Positions 27,107 through 35,889 of a stretch of 64,000 nt of DNA are shown here, piece after piece. This stretch comes from Nostoc sp. NOS(2021) (GTDB taxonomy: Bacteria > Cyanobacteriota > Cyanobacteriia > Cyanobacteriales > Nostocaceae). A program made the position numbers and the translations under genes. The notes beneath the pieces were generated by a model. It saw only the letters and a program-made list of their open reading frames with translations, searched no databases and was not told where the DNA came from. How positions within the stretch are numbered: position 1 is the stretch's first letter; each line of letters opens with the position of its first letter. The DNA is taken from contig NZ_JABXKM010000329.1 in assembly GCF_017115025.1 (NCBI RefSeq), positions 1 through 64,000 of the forward strand. The letters are read 5' to 3'.

Positions 27107-27516
27107 CAATTCAAAATTCAAAATTCAAAATGACGCTCTCTACGAGACGCTAAAAGCGAACGCAGACTCGCTAACGCTACGCTAACAAAATTCAAACATT
27201 TTAGACATTTTCAGACGGGGATTTAAACCCCGACTGAAACTGACGCTACCTGTAGAGCTAGGGGTCTTAAACCCTTTGATTTACGATAAAAGTTAGGAGT
27301 TAGGAGTTAGGAGTTAGGAGTTAGGAGTTGGGAGTTGGGAGTTGGGAGTTGGGAGTTGGGAGTTGGGAGTTGGGAGTTAGGAGTTAGGAGTTGGGAGTTA
27401 GGAGTTAGGAGTTGGGAAATTTTAGATTTTTCTTTGAATCCAAAATCCCAAATTCAAAATCTAAAATAGTTAAGTCTTGAATTCATAACTCTCAACTCCT
27501 CACTCATAACTCCTAA
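27107..27516. other. repeat-rich spacer after galE
   Basis: 410 bp made of repeats: AAAATTC repeats at 27110-27130, a dispersed CTCTACGAGACGCT element at 27132-27185, hairpin TTTCAG-a-CGGGG/CCCCG-a-CTGAAA at 27209-27239 (possible galE terminator), a long run of GTTAGGA and GTTGGGA heptamers at 27291-27415, and opposite-strand CTCCTAACT repeats from 27487. No gene. Confidence 0.7.
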
Positions 27517-28101
27517 CTACTCCCCACTCCTCCTCATACTTTGCAGGACGACAACTAAGATGCCAATAAATCCGAGGATTGGCAGGGCGATCGCCCAAAG
27601 TGGTAATTTCTGAGATTCACCCTCCACTAAATCACCATTGACATCTCGCAGATTTCGTGTACCATCTGTAGAGGCACCTGCCACAGTAACTTCAAATTTG
27701 AACTTAAACGGTTTGAATCTTGCCCCAGAAACTGGTTTACCATTTAGTTGCAACTCATAAATACCTGGCTTGGGAAAAACAACTTCCGCACCTGGGACAC
27801 CTTGATAGCGTTCAGCTGCCACAGGTTCTAACGCTGGTTCTAGGAGTGGTGGCTCTCCGGCTGCATAGGGTTTGGCATAAACAGCCAACTGACAATTACA
27901 CTGTGACAGAGGAATCACCTTTCCACCTCTGCGGGTAAGTGCAAACCAGGCTTGAGAAGGTTCTCCAGCACTGGGATTATCATTTGGTTCAATGTGGAGG
28001 GTGGCACCGACATCTGCGGCTACCTCAACCTGATGAGCAGCAACAGGGTAAAGATTAGTTATTGATATAACTAAGGAACTCAGGAATAATAAATACTTCA
28101 T
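27517..28101 (-). CDS. exported membrane-anchored protein, possibly metal-related
   Basis: 194 residues from ATG 28101, which has AAAGGAAG just before it; a longer frame from 28194 lacks a site and overlaps the next gene. Signal peptide KYLLFLSSLVISITNLYPVAA, a beta-rich outer domain with a Cys pair in SQCNCQLAVYA, and a C-terminal span (LPLWAIALPILGFIGILVV) with a short basic tail. The outer domain (GIYELQLNGKPVSGARFKPF) is reminiscent of FixH/YtkA-like copper-site proteins, but the similarity is weak. It lies 67 bp downstream of a DsbD_2/TauE-type gene on the same strand, so the two probably form an operon. Confidence 0.7.
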   Translation of the reverse strand: MKYLLFLSSLVISITNLYPVAAHQVEVAADVGATLHIEPNDNPSAGEPSQAWFALTRRGGKVIPLSQCNCQLAVYAKPYAAGEPPLLEPALEPVAAERYQGVPGAEVVFPKPGIYELQLNGKPVSGARFKPFKFKFEVTVAGASTDGTRNLRDVNGDLVEGESQKLPLWAIALPILGFIGILVVVLQSMRRSGE

Positions 28102-28168
28102 TCTTCCTTTGTTTAGGTAATGTCTCTGTTCTTGACTTGTTGAGATGGAGTCAAAAAACAAGGATGAT

Positions 28169-29416
28169 TTACCGCGATTTGGTTGGGGGAACATAAAACT
28201 TTTCTACGGCTAACTTTGACCAAAAAAAGCGCGAACGTACTAGCAAGACACCGAGGGTAACAATTCCCATAAGTACTGCCGCTAATTTATTTCCCCAAGT
28301 TGATTGTAAGGAACCCAGGTAATGGGAACCAATCAACACAGCATGAATAGCACTCAAGAGCAAGGCTGGCACACCCAATAGATGAATCTGTCGCCAACGC
28401 TTGCCCAAAGATTTCTGCAAAGATTCCCAACTAGTAAAAGCGGCGGGGGACATTAATACCAATGCTACAGCACCCGCAGCCATACCCCACTGAAATTCTG
28501 GCGGCATAAAATCAAAGGCGGCAAAATTCCATTGCAATGAGTGTTCCATCATGTGGGCGGTGTGAACCACAGAAAGCACAAAAGATCCCACTCCCAAGCC
28601 CCGGCGGTAACGCAGTGGTGATGCCCACAAGCCACTAATGGGACGCGCAATTAACGCCAAAATTAAGCAGATTAACGCGGCGTGTCCGGTGTAATCTACC
28701 ATTGTGTCACCAGTCCGCAACAAGGTGATCGCGCCAATGATCAGTGTCACCCAACCGCCTAATCGAAATAACTGACTGCGCTTGTCTTTACTTACCAATG
28801 ATGTGGAAACGCCTACACCTAACATCGTGGGGAGAGTTCCCAAGCCAAAAGCCAGCATAGTTGCCCCACCCATCCATAAATTGCCAGTTTCAGCAGCTTT
28901 AATTTGGGCAGCATACAGGAAACCACAGGGCATTAAACCCCAAGTCATCCCTAAAAGCATTGGTGTCCACCATTTGGCTTTTAAGGAAAGCTTAACCATT
29001 CCGGTGCTGAGGCGATCGTGTAAACTACCTTGTAATAGGGGATGTAACACGGGAATGCGCGGCAGCAAATCGGGTTTTACTTGTCCTAAGCCAAACCAAA
29101 TCAGCATTACACCAGTTAGAATTGCCATCCAACGCCGTAAGTCGCTGCCAACACCCGCTAGCTGTCCACCTTGCAGCAATACCGAACCCAGCGCCCCAAT
29201 GCCAGCACCGACTAGAGCATAGCTCAACATCCGCCCCAGGTTTAGCAGGATATGAAATTTTAATTGCTGTTGCCAAGTGTCGGGCTTTTCTAAAGGTGAT
29301 GTCTGTTTCGGCTGATGAGACAGGGAAAACGCCACCGTTAGGGGGCCACACATCCCAAAGCAATGCCCAAAACTCCCCAGGAACCCCAGGATTGCGATCA
29401 GCAACAAATCTACCAT
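28169..29416 (-). CDS. sulfite exporter TauE/SafE (DsbD_2-type) protein with extra C-terminal membrane domain
   Basis: 415 residues. The N-terminal half (to about 240) has two repeats with metal- or thiol-type motifs, GSFGHCFGMCGP (14-25) and GMTWGLMPCGFLY, as in the DsbD_2 family (PF13386), often next to copper or cytochrome genes. The C-terminal half has four or five more spans with His residues in SVVHTAHMMEHS, WRQIHLLG and LSAIHAVLIGSHY, like haem-binding ferric-reductase/MsrQ domains. Together it may pass electrons or handle copper across the membrane. It is followed by a small exported protein in the same direction. ATG 29416. Confidence 0.75.
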   Translation of the reverse strand: MVDLLLIAILGFLGSFGHCFGMCGPLTVAFSLSHQPKQTSPLEKPDTWQQQLKFHILLNLGRMLSYALVGAGIGALGSVLLQGGQLAGVGSDLRRWMAILTGVMLIWFGLGQVKPDLLPRIPVLHPLLQGSLHDRLSTGMVKLSLKAKWWTPMLLGMTWGLMPCGFLYAAQIKAAETGNLWMGGATMLAFGLGTLPTMLGVGVSTSLVSKDKRSQLFRLGGWVTLIIGAITLLRTGDTMVDYTGHAALICLILALIARPISGLWASPLRYRRGLGVGSFVLSVVHTAHMMEHSLQWNFAAFDFMPPEFQWGMAAGAVALVLMSPAAFTSWESLQKSLGKRWRQIHLLGVPALLLSAIHAVLIGSHYLGSLQSTWGNKLAAVLMGIVTLGVLLVRSRFFWSKLAVEKFYVPPTKSR

Positions 29417-29707
29417 AAAAAAAGTCCTGAGTTCTGAGTCATGAATCCTGAGTGTCAGAATAAAGATTTTGAAGAATTAAGAAGAAATTGTTTTCTCTTT
29501 TTCTTTGCTCAGTACTCAGCACTCCTCTAGTGCGGCAGTGTAAGTTAAGTTGCGATCGCTGTCAAAAGACGAACTGTCAAACTTGATGTTCACTCTAGGG
29601 AAGTGGCAAGGGTAGTTGCATAATTTCCTCTTCATATAACGTCTTAACTTTGGCTCCATGCCACAATGTTCTTTGGGCAACTTAGCAAGATAAACTAAAA
29701 ACTCAGT

Positions 29708-31207
29708 ATGCCATCCTCAGTCGATGATCAGGTTTTAGACTTTTATGCTACGCTTTTTGATCTCATATTCTCTAAGCCTTTCCGTGGACGAATATCTGAG
29801 CAAAGAAGGCTGAAGCCTGTCATTCGTCAGGTCGAGGCTGCGGCAGATGCAGCATCGTCGTCTTTAACTCGTTTTTTTCTGAATCAAAAATTGAGTGAAG
29901 CAACTGTTGAGGACATTTTGAGAGGCTTTGCGGCAATAGGTGAGTTACTAGAATTGGAGAACATTGCCAATCCTAACGTCACCACTGAGGAAATTGTTGA
30001 AAATGTGCTAAGTCGTCTGCCTTGTCCGCAGACAGTTCAGCAGACATATGGGCCTGTCTATCGTTTAGCACTTTACACCGTAGTGCAGGTGTTAATGCTA
30101 GTTGGGCCTGTCATGGCAGAGTGGCAAAAGCTTAAGTTCTCCAGCACCTTTGAGTTACCTGGGAGAGTAGTCAACAAACTCAATGAAATCAGTAACCAAA
30201 TTGATGCTCAGGGTAAGTCAGGGCAAGCTGGAGCAGATGAGAGTTATGAACTTCAGTACCGTGACTATCTGCTGCAACGTTTCCATCGGGTTGAAGCGGG
30301 AACAGTGCGAATGACCACCAATTTAGATGTGGACTTGCGTGAGTTATTTGTCATGCCTCGTGTAGTGGTGCGAAAACTTTCTCAAGAAGCAGATGATGCG
30401 GAGGCTGATGCTTCAGTATCTTTGATGAGTTTAGCAGCAGCACGTCGGCTCTATGGAGAGCGCAATAACTATGATGAAATGCTCCAGCAAAGAACAAAAG
30501 GAGAAGAACCAGAGGAGAAATTACCACCTACTGCCCTTGAGCAGGTGAAATGTTCAGATCGTAATGTAATCGTTGGTTTGCCGGGTGCAGGAAAATCTAC
30601 TTTTTTCGAGTGGTTGCAAGTCAAACTAGCTTCAGTTGAAGAAAAGTTTATCTTGGGGGATCAGCAAGCAATTCCACTACTGCTACGGGTGCGGCAACTC
30701 GATTTGCAGAATCTACCTAGAGGGGCAGCTTTAATTGAAAAGGCAACTGCCAGTAAAGACCGGGCTGATTTGATGCCGGATGGTTGGATTGAGCGACAGA
30801 TGCAAGCGGGTCGTGTCTTGTTTATGCTGGATGGTTTGGATGAAACAGAACCAGAACTGTGGGATAAGTGCCTGATTCCCTGGTTATTTGATTTGTTAAA
30901 AAGATATCCAAAATGTCACTATCTGATTTCGTCTCGTCCTGTAGGCTATCCGCCTGGTCTATTTGACCAGCAGAAATTCATCGAGTGTAATTTGTTGGAC
31001 TTTAATGAATCTCAAATCCAAGAGTATACCCGTCACTGGTGTACTGCTATACGTTTAGCTAGGAATGAGTCTGAAGCTGAGGCACGACGTGAAGGTGAAG
31101 GAGATGGCAACCGGATTGTTGAGAATTTTCAAGGTCAATACAGAGTCTCTATCTGCGGTGCTGACAGAAGCCTATCTCTCAGGAGGTTCAGAGCTAGCCC
31201 AAGATAA
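29708..31207 (+). CDS. NACHT-type NTPase, N-terminal part of a broken gene
   Basis: 499 residues. Residues 1-160 form a helical N-terminal domain found on cyanobacterial NACHT proteins; 180-255 are a linker (YRDYLLQRFHRVEAGTVRM). The NACHT ATPase has Walker A GLPGAGKST (290-298), Walker B LFMLDGLDE (371-379) with the NACHT acidic pair, and sensor YLISSRPVGYPPG (406-417). The homology runs to about residue 476 (IVENFQG). The last 23 residues (QYRVSICGADRSLSLRR) look like a wrong frame. The rest of the gene continues in another frame after a loss of sequence. STAND/NACHT proteins are known anti-phage sensors; here the helical sensor part is missing. ATG 29708. Confidence 0.85.
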   Translation: MPSSVDDQVLDFYATLFDLIFSKPFRGRISEQRRLKPVIRQVEAAADAASSSLTRFFLNQKLSEATVEDILRGFAAIGELLELENIANPNVTTEEIVENVLSRLPCPQTVQQTYGPVYRLALYTVVQVLMLVGPVMAEWQKLKFSSTFELPGRVVNKLNEISNQIDAQGKSGQAGADESYELQYRDYLLQRFHRVEAGTVRMTTNLDVDLRELFVMPRVVVRKLSQEADDAEADASVSLMSLAAARRLYGERNNYDEMLQQRTKGEEPEEKLPPTALEQVKCSDRNVIVGLPGAGKSTFFEWLQVKLASVEEKFILGDQQAIPLLLRVRQLDLQNLPRGAALIEKATASKDRADLMPDGWIERQMQAGRVLFMLDGLDETEPELWDKCLIPWLFDLLKRYPKCHYLISSRPVGYPPGLFDQQKFIECNLLDFNESQIQEYTRHWCTAIRLARNESEAEARREGEGDGNRIVENFQGQYRVSICGADRSLSLRRFRASPR

Positions 31208-31991
31208 AGATTTGCGTCGGCGAGTATTAGAACGAGTCGCGATCGCGCCATCAGGTTCCTTTGTAATAGAACCATTAAGTCGATTTCCACAGGAGGAAGT
31301 TGCGCCTATTGCCAATGCACTGGTTGGTTGCATTAGAAGCAACATTGGTCTAAGTGAATCTTACGCATTCTTAAATAGATATCCAACAATAGTAAATGTA
31401 AATCTTTTGTTGCAAACATTACAAGCATGGCGGAGTATGACTCCACTCCAAATCTCAGAAATAATTTACCTTCTGCATAGGTTGGCATCTGATGAAATAT
31501 TAGCTGAGATAGCAAAAATTACGGATTTATACACTTCAATTGGTCCCACTTTCAAAAATAGTGTAGTTTACTATTTTCAGGCAGAAATTGCTTTACTGGG
31601 GTTATCAACTTGTGATTTTTCAAACAGGCAAATTGCAGATGGGTTTGAGGCAGTTTTTCTCATAGTTATGAATGTATTTTCTAATTCAAAAAGTTTTTCA
31701 TCGTTCACTTTAAGTTCAGTTGCAGACCTTTTATCAGGAGAACTAACTGAAGTACTGACTTATCAAAATCTGAAAACAAAGCAGGAGTTGGTATTCTTGG
31801 CAAGAAAATTGGCCACCCATCTTAAGAGGGTCAAGGTGGAAAAAGAACCAATAGAAACTCGTGGGAGAGCCATAAAAGCCTTAAACAATTGGGCAAATTT
31901 ACTTGAAGGCGTGAAACCTGAAGAAAAAACATCGCGTAAGTCTGCATCCATTAAAACCCAAACTAACAAATCTAAACCTAGAAAGAGGTAA
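31065..31991 (+). CDS. C-terminal part of the NACHT gene (out of frame)
   Basis: 308 codons open in the frame one ahead of the NACHT start. The first 25 codons are the wrong-frame reading of the NACHT gene. From about 31140 it reads TESLSAVLTEAYLSGGSELA, then DLRRRVLERVAIAPSGSF, a mostly helical, HEAT-like stretch and a Lys/Thr-rich tail (SKPRKR). I interpret it as the sensor or C-terminal end of the same gene, joined after an internal deletion. No ribosome site precedes ATG 31065, so separate translation is doubtful, though the 140-bp overlap could allow re-initiation. It ends 6 bp before the subtilase start. Confidence 0.6.
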   Translation: MSLKLRHDVKVKEMATGLLRIFKVNTESLSAVLTEAYLSGGSELAQDKDLRRRVLERVAIAPSGSFVIEPLSRFPQEEVAPIANALVGCIRSNIGLSESYAFLNRYPTIVNVNLLLQTLQAWRSMTPLQISEIIYLLHRLASDEILAEIAKITDLYTSIGPTFKNSVVYYFQAEIALLGLSTCDFSNRQIADGFEAVFLIVMNVFSNSKSFSSFTLSSVADLLSGELTEVLTYQNLKTKQELVFLARKLATHLKRVKVEKEPIETRGRAIKALNNWANLLEGVKPEEKTSRKSASIKTQTNKSKPRKR

Positions 31992-31997
31992 ATTACC

Positions 31998-33359
31998 TTG
32001 AGTACTGAGTCAAAAATATCCCCTGCCTTTGAGCAATTTCTTGCCGACACTAGCGAAAATGATAAGCGAGATGCAATTGTTATCTACCAAGCACCGCCAA
32101 TTGAAGGTTTACCCTTACGTGGTCGCTTACGAGAACTAAAACGACGATTAGATGAAGTAAAAGAACAGGCACAACTTCAAAAAGCAGTTGAACAAAAGGT
32201 TATCGCTAACTACCAAGAAGCTAGCCGTGATTTGGGTTACACAAAGCAACCGCTAAAAACCTCCTCTATCGGTACTGGTACACTGCCTGTAGCCACTATC
32301 GAAGTTACTCGCAAAACCCTTAAAACTTTAGCCGCACAACCTGGTGTTGTCGCTGTTCTCCCCAATCAAAAAATTCACCTCATCCGACCTCAAAAAGTTG
32401 AATATTCAGCACTGATTGAGCAGGAAAACCAAGATAATCTGACTTGGGGCTTAAAACAACTTGAAATCCCTCAACTGTGGCAAAAAACCAAAGGACAAGA
32501 TATTAATGTTGCAGTCCTTGACACAGGGGTTTATGCTGCTCATTCAGCCCTCAAAGATCGTGTCAAAGATTTTATTGTTATCGATCCACTGGGACGACGT
32601 ATCAAGTCAGAGCCACCCTTTGACTGTGGGCAACATGGCACTCATGTTTGTGGAACGATCGCAGGTGGTCAAACTACAGAAGGTATTTCTATTGGCGTTG
32701 CTCCCCAAGCAAATCTGTTTGTTGCAGGTGTATTGATTGGCGATGCTACCTTGCGAACCTTAATGGAAGGAATTGCTTGGGCAATTGAAAAAGGGGCAGA
32801 TATTATTAATATGTCTCTGGGCTTGAACTACTATGAGCCTCTGTTTGCCGAAATTCTGGAAATCTTGCTCAAACAGTATGGCATTGTGCCTGTGGTAGCC
32901 ATTGGTAACGAAAATCACGGTAACAGTAGTTCTCCTGGTAATGCTTACAATGCTTTCTCCGTGGGTGCAGTGGAAAAAATTGAGCCTAGTGGTGTTGATG
33001 TGAGCTTCTTTAGCAGTGGTGCGAGTCTTGTTTTTCCTGGACAACCAAATAATTTGGTGACTAAGCCTGATATTGTTGCCCCTGGTTCTCAAATTTACTC
33101 ATGTATTCCTCCCACCAAAGGCCCCGACGGTACTTATGAGTACAACTTTATGGATGGTACTTCGATGGCAACTCCTCATGTTGCAGGAGTCGCTGCTCTA
33201 TTAATGGCAGCAAACCCAACCGCACCCGCAACCGATATAATAAGAGTACTCAAAGAAACTGCTTATCATCCAAATGGTTCTCCACTCCGACCTTGTAACC
33301 GCTGGGGAAATGGATTAATTCAACCTGTTGAGGCATTAAAAATACTCACCCAAATATAA
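31998..33359 (+). CDS. subtilisin-like serine protease (S8) with propeptide
   Basis: 453 residues. Residues 1-130 are an I9-like propeptide with a charged helix (RGRLRELKRRLDEVKEQAQL) and a beta part (VATIEVTRKTLKTLAAQPGV). The peptidase domain has the full triad: Asp175 in VAVLDTGVYA, His213 in CGQHGTHVCGTIAGG, oxyanion Asn304 in AIGNENHG, and Ser389 in DGTSMATPHVAGVAAL. No signal peptide, so it is likely to act inside the cell, which suits an effector rather than a nutrient protease. It starts at TTG 31998, 9 bases after AGAGGT and 6 bp after the NACHT frame ends, so co-transcription is very likely. The next gene is a stand-alone copy of the propeptide. Confidence 0.9.
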   Translation: MSTESKISPAFEQFLADTSENDKRDAIVIYQAPPIEGLPLRGRLRELKRRLDEVKEQAQLQKAVEQKVIANYQEASRDLGYTKQPLKTSSIGTGTLPVATIEVTRKTLKTLAAQPGVVAVLPNQKIHLIRPQKVEYSALIEQENQDNLTWGLKQLEIPQLWQKTKGQDINVAVLDTGVYAAHSALKDRVKDFIVIDPLGRRIKSEPPFDCGQHGTHVCGTIAGGQTTEGISIGVAPQANLFVAGVLIGDATLRTLMEGIAWAIEKGADIINMSLGLNYYEPLFAEILEILLKQYGIVPVVAIGNENHGNSSSPGNAYNAFSVGAVEKIEPSGVDVSFFSSGASLVFPGQPNNLVTKPDIVAPGSQIYSCIPPTKGPDGTYEYNFMDGTSMATPHVAGVAALLMAANPTAPATDIIRVLKETAYHPNGSPLRPCNRWGNGLIQPVEALKILTQI

Positions 33360-33374
33360 CTGGGGGTAAGCACG

Positions 33375-33755
33375 ATGCATAGGCTTGATGCACCCAATCC
33401 AAACAAAGTTAGCCCTGAGTTTGCATCTCGGTTAACCAATCTTGAACCTCAACAAAAAGTCCGTGTAATTGTCTTACTTCAGGTTCAAGATGCTCAAAGC
33501 TTGGCAAATAAGCGTCAATCGCCTAATGAGCGCCAAGCCGTAATCCAAGCTGTGCAGAAGTCGGCAGAACAGGCTTTAGGAAACATTATTGGAATTATCC
33601 AAAACTTTGACGGGCGATCGCTGACCGAACATCCTGATTTGTTCGGTTCGATTTCACTTGAAATTACAGTCGCTGGTGTCAATGCCTTGGCTGAATCTGA
33701 GGCAGTTAAAGCTGTAATAGAAGATCAATCTATTTACCCAATATCCAGAAAATAA
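33375..33755 (+). CDS. stand-alone I9-like propeptide/protease inhibitor
   Basis: 126 residues. The layout copies the first 130 residues of the subtilase before it: VSPEFASRLTNLEPQQKVRV matches ISPAFEQFLADTSENDKRDA, both then have a charged helix, and GSISLEITVAGVNALAE followed by VKAVIEDQSIYPI matches ATIEVTRKTLKTLA followed by VVAVLPNQKIHLI. In subtilisins this propeptide is a tight inhibitor and folding aid. A free copy 15 bp downstream would keep the protease silent, like an immunity protein. No catalytic or membrane part. ATG 33375 has GGGGGTAAG before it. The role is inference. Confidence 0.75.
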   Translation: MHRLDAPNPNKVSPEFASRLTNLEPQQKVRVIVLLQVQDAQSLANKRQSPNERQAVIQAVQKSAEQALGNIIGIIQNFDGRSLTEHPDLFGSISLEITVAGVNALAESEAVKAVIEDQSIYPISRK

Positions 33756-33831
33756 GCAAAATAATCACCTTACCAGAGCATTGAGGCAGTAGCGATCGCC
33801 TACCTCGCTTTTACTTTCACCTGGTTCGAGT

Positions 33832-35715
33832 GTGCCCAATTTACGCATCTGGCTTGGTGGTCACTCAGTTTCTTTGGAGTATCCCATTGTCTTGAAAAAA
33901 CTGCACCTTAATCATGCTGTAATCATCTGCTTATTGTTTCTGCTAGGCAACACCCAGTCTCAGCCAGAGTCAGAATGGACGCCACAAATGTCAGCAGAAT
34001 TTCAGCAGCGTTCCCAAGCAGCAATTACTCAACTCGCAGGTAAAAACTATGGGAATACAGCCTTCGAGAACGAGAAGAGATCCTACCCCAGAGCAATGAT
34101 TGACTTTCTTGCAGGTCATCGAGAAAAAGCGATCGCATTTCTGCAATCAGAAGACGCTGATGCTCAAAGAAATGCTCACACCTTGGGAATTGACTTTTAC
34201 TCTGGTTTTACTCTCAAAGAGCAAGTCCGCAAATACTTCTACTTTGGCAAATATCTTGACCCCAACTATCGCCAGCGCATGAAGAAAGCGATGGCGATTT
34301 TGACTCAAAAAGACCCGCTCACACGTACCTTTCCCAAACCTCGCAAATTCTGGGAACAGTCAACCGATAACTGCAATACTTGGGTAGACTGCCGCAATAC
34401 TGATAATTTAAAAGCAATGCGGGAAGTAGCTGTCTATTTGTTTGCTGAAGAAACTGGGAACGAAGAGACACGCAAAATATATAAAGAGCGCATCCACCGC
34501 AATGTTCGCACTCTCTACCAAATTGGACAAGGAGAATGGGATTCGGAAAACTACTTGGGACACGCTGTTACTACCTATGTAAATCTTTATGACTTTGCTC
34601 AAGATAAAGAGGTAAAGTCATTTGCTAAATCTGCACTCGATTGGTTTTTTACTTCCGGTGCGCTGAAGTATTGGCGGGGTGGATTTGGTGGGCCAAGTAA
34701 GCGCGATTATAATCAGGGGAATTGTGTTTGGTGTTCCCTCGCTACCCATGAATTAGGGTTGTATTTTGGTGATTCACCCTTAGCAGATCCTAAGCCAGAC
34801 TCCGATGAAGTACACCTATTTACTAGCAGCTACCGTCCTCCTTTAGCTGTTGTGGCTTTAGCGCGTAAGCAATTCCAAAAACCTGTGGAACTGCTAAATT
34901 CTAAACCAACTTACGAAAACTGGAAACCTGGTGGAGACAACGCACCTCAGTTTTACGAAACCCTCTATTTTGGTAATTCCTTCCAGCTTGGCACATTAGC
35001 TCAAGGTTCTGGCGGGGATTGGAATGGCTTTAAGTTAATGGCATTTAATGAAAAACGCGGCGTTGATTACTTTATTGTGTCAACAGGAACAGACTCTACT
35101 AAAATATCTACTTCTTCTATCGGTGGTGATAACATTGCTCAGTACCGCAATTTGGTTATTTGGCTCAACGATAAACCCAAAGCGCCATTTCAATTTTTCT
35201 TGCCCAAATCTGTTAAGTTGGAAACCCACAATGGTGTAACTTTCATCTGTTACGAAAAAACATGGTTGGCGTTAACACCAATCAATTTGAAGATAGAAGG
35301 AATTAACGTAACAGCAACGCAGAAAATTCACTCAAGATATCCCAATGACCAAATTATGACTGCGATGGGTACTGGAAAAACAGTAACCGGATTTGCTCTA
35401 GAAGTCGGTGAACAGGAAACCTACGGCAGTTGGGAGCAGTTTCAGCAGTCTATACTTAAGAAGTCACTCTTAAACCTAAAGCAGGTTAATAGGGAAGTGG
35501 TTGAGTATCAAGGGGTTTTTGGTCAGGTAAAACTCCAATATCAGGGTTTAGGTTTACCAAAAGTTTGGCGCAATGGACGCTACCACGACTGGCAAAAGTA
35601 TTTTGCTGTTTACCAAAGTGCTGATGGTAATAAAATCCCAATTTATCTGGGATGGAAGGAAGGTAAGCTCAGAGTTGAGGCGGGTGGGTATCGCTTCCAG
35701 AGTCAAAGCAAATAA
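33832..35715 (+). CDS. large secreted protein, (alpha/alpha)-toroid lyase-like, function unknown
   Basis: About 607-627 residues. The GTG at 33832 gives a 20-residue N-terminal extension; TTG 33892, with GGAG at 33876-33879 ahead, gives a cleaner signal peptide (KKLHLNHAVIICLLFLL), so the true start is uncertain. Residues about 50-330 are helical repeats with aromatic-rich turns (YLGHAVTTYVNLYDFAQD, ALDWFFTSGALKYWRGG), resembling polysaccharide lyase or heparinase-type alpha/alpha barrels. The second half is beta-rich (GGDWNGFKLMAFNEKRG). There are Cys residues in DNCNTWVDCRN. It could degrade or bind a polysaccharide; not proven. It follows the protease module by 76 bp on the same strand. 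Confidence 0.7.
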   Translation: MPNLRIWLGGHSVSLEYPIVLKKLHLNHAVIICLLFLLGNTQSQPESEWTPQMSAEFQQRSQAAITQLAGKNYGNTAFENEKRSYPRAMIDFLAGHREKAIAFLQSEDADAQRNAHTLGIDFYSGFTLKEQVRKYFYFGKYLDPNYRQRMKKAMAILTQKDPLTRTFPKPRKFWEQSTDNCNTWVDCRNTDNLKAMREVAVYLFAEETGNEETRKIYKERIHRNVRTLYQIGQGEWDSENYLGHAVTTYVNLYDFAQDKEVKSFAKSALDWFFTSGALKYWRGGFGGPSKRDYNQGNCVWCSLATHELGLYFGDSPLADPKPDSDEVHLFTSSYRPPLAVVALARKQFQKPVELLNSKPTYENWKPGGDNAPQFYETLYFGNSFQLGTLAQGSGGDWNGFKLMAFNEKRGVDYFIVSTGTDSTKISTSSIGGDNIAQYRNLVIWLNDKPKAPFQFFLPKSVKLETHNGVTFICYEKTWLALTPINLKIEGINVTATQKIHSRYPNDQIMTAMGTGKTVTGFALEVGEQETYGSWEQFQQSILKKSLLNLKQVNREVVEYQGVFGQVKLQYQGLGLPKVWRNGRYHDWQKYFAVYQSADGNKIPIYLGWKEGKLRVEAGGYRFQSQSK

Positions 35716-35861
35716 TAGAGAACTTACGCATTGACAAAAAACATCATTTATATATTTTAGATAGTGCTATCATCGCTAAGGTTATCAAAAATATACTCAC
35801 GTACAACTAAAGTGGCCTGACCTAATTAGATGAGGTATATTGGGCTTAGGACAAATAAATT

Positions 35862-35885
35862 AAAGCCATAATCACTGGCTTTTTT
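35862..35885 (+). terminator. hairpin with T-run directly before the antitoxin start
   Basis: AAAGCC (35862-35867) pairs with GGCTTT (35877-35882), 9-nt loop, then Ts to 35885. It ends 4 bases before ATG 35890 of the next gene, so it probably ends the upstream transcript, or works as an attenuator for the toxin-antitoxin pair. Confidence 0.6.
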
Positions 35886-35889
35886 GATC

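Noticed and set aside
28782-29222. Plus-strand frame of 146 codons
   Set aside because: Antisense to the DsbD_2-type membrane protein; Pro/Thr-rich reading typical of shadow frames.
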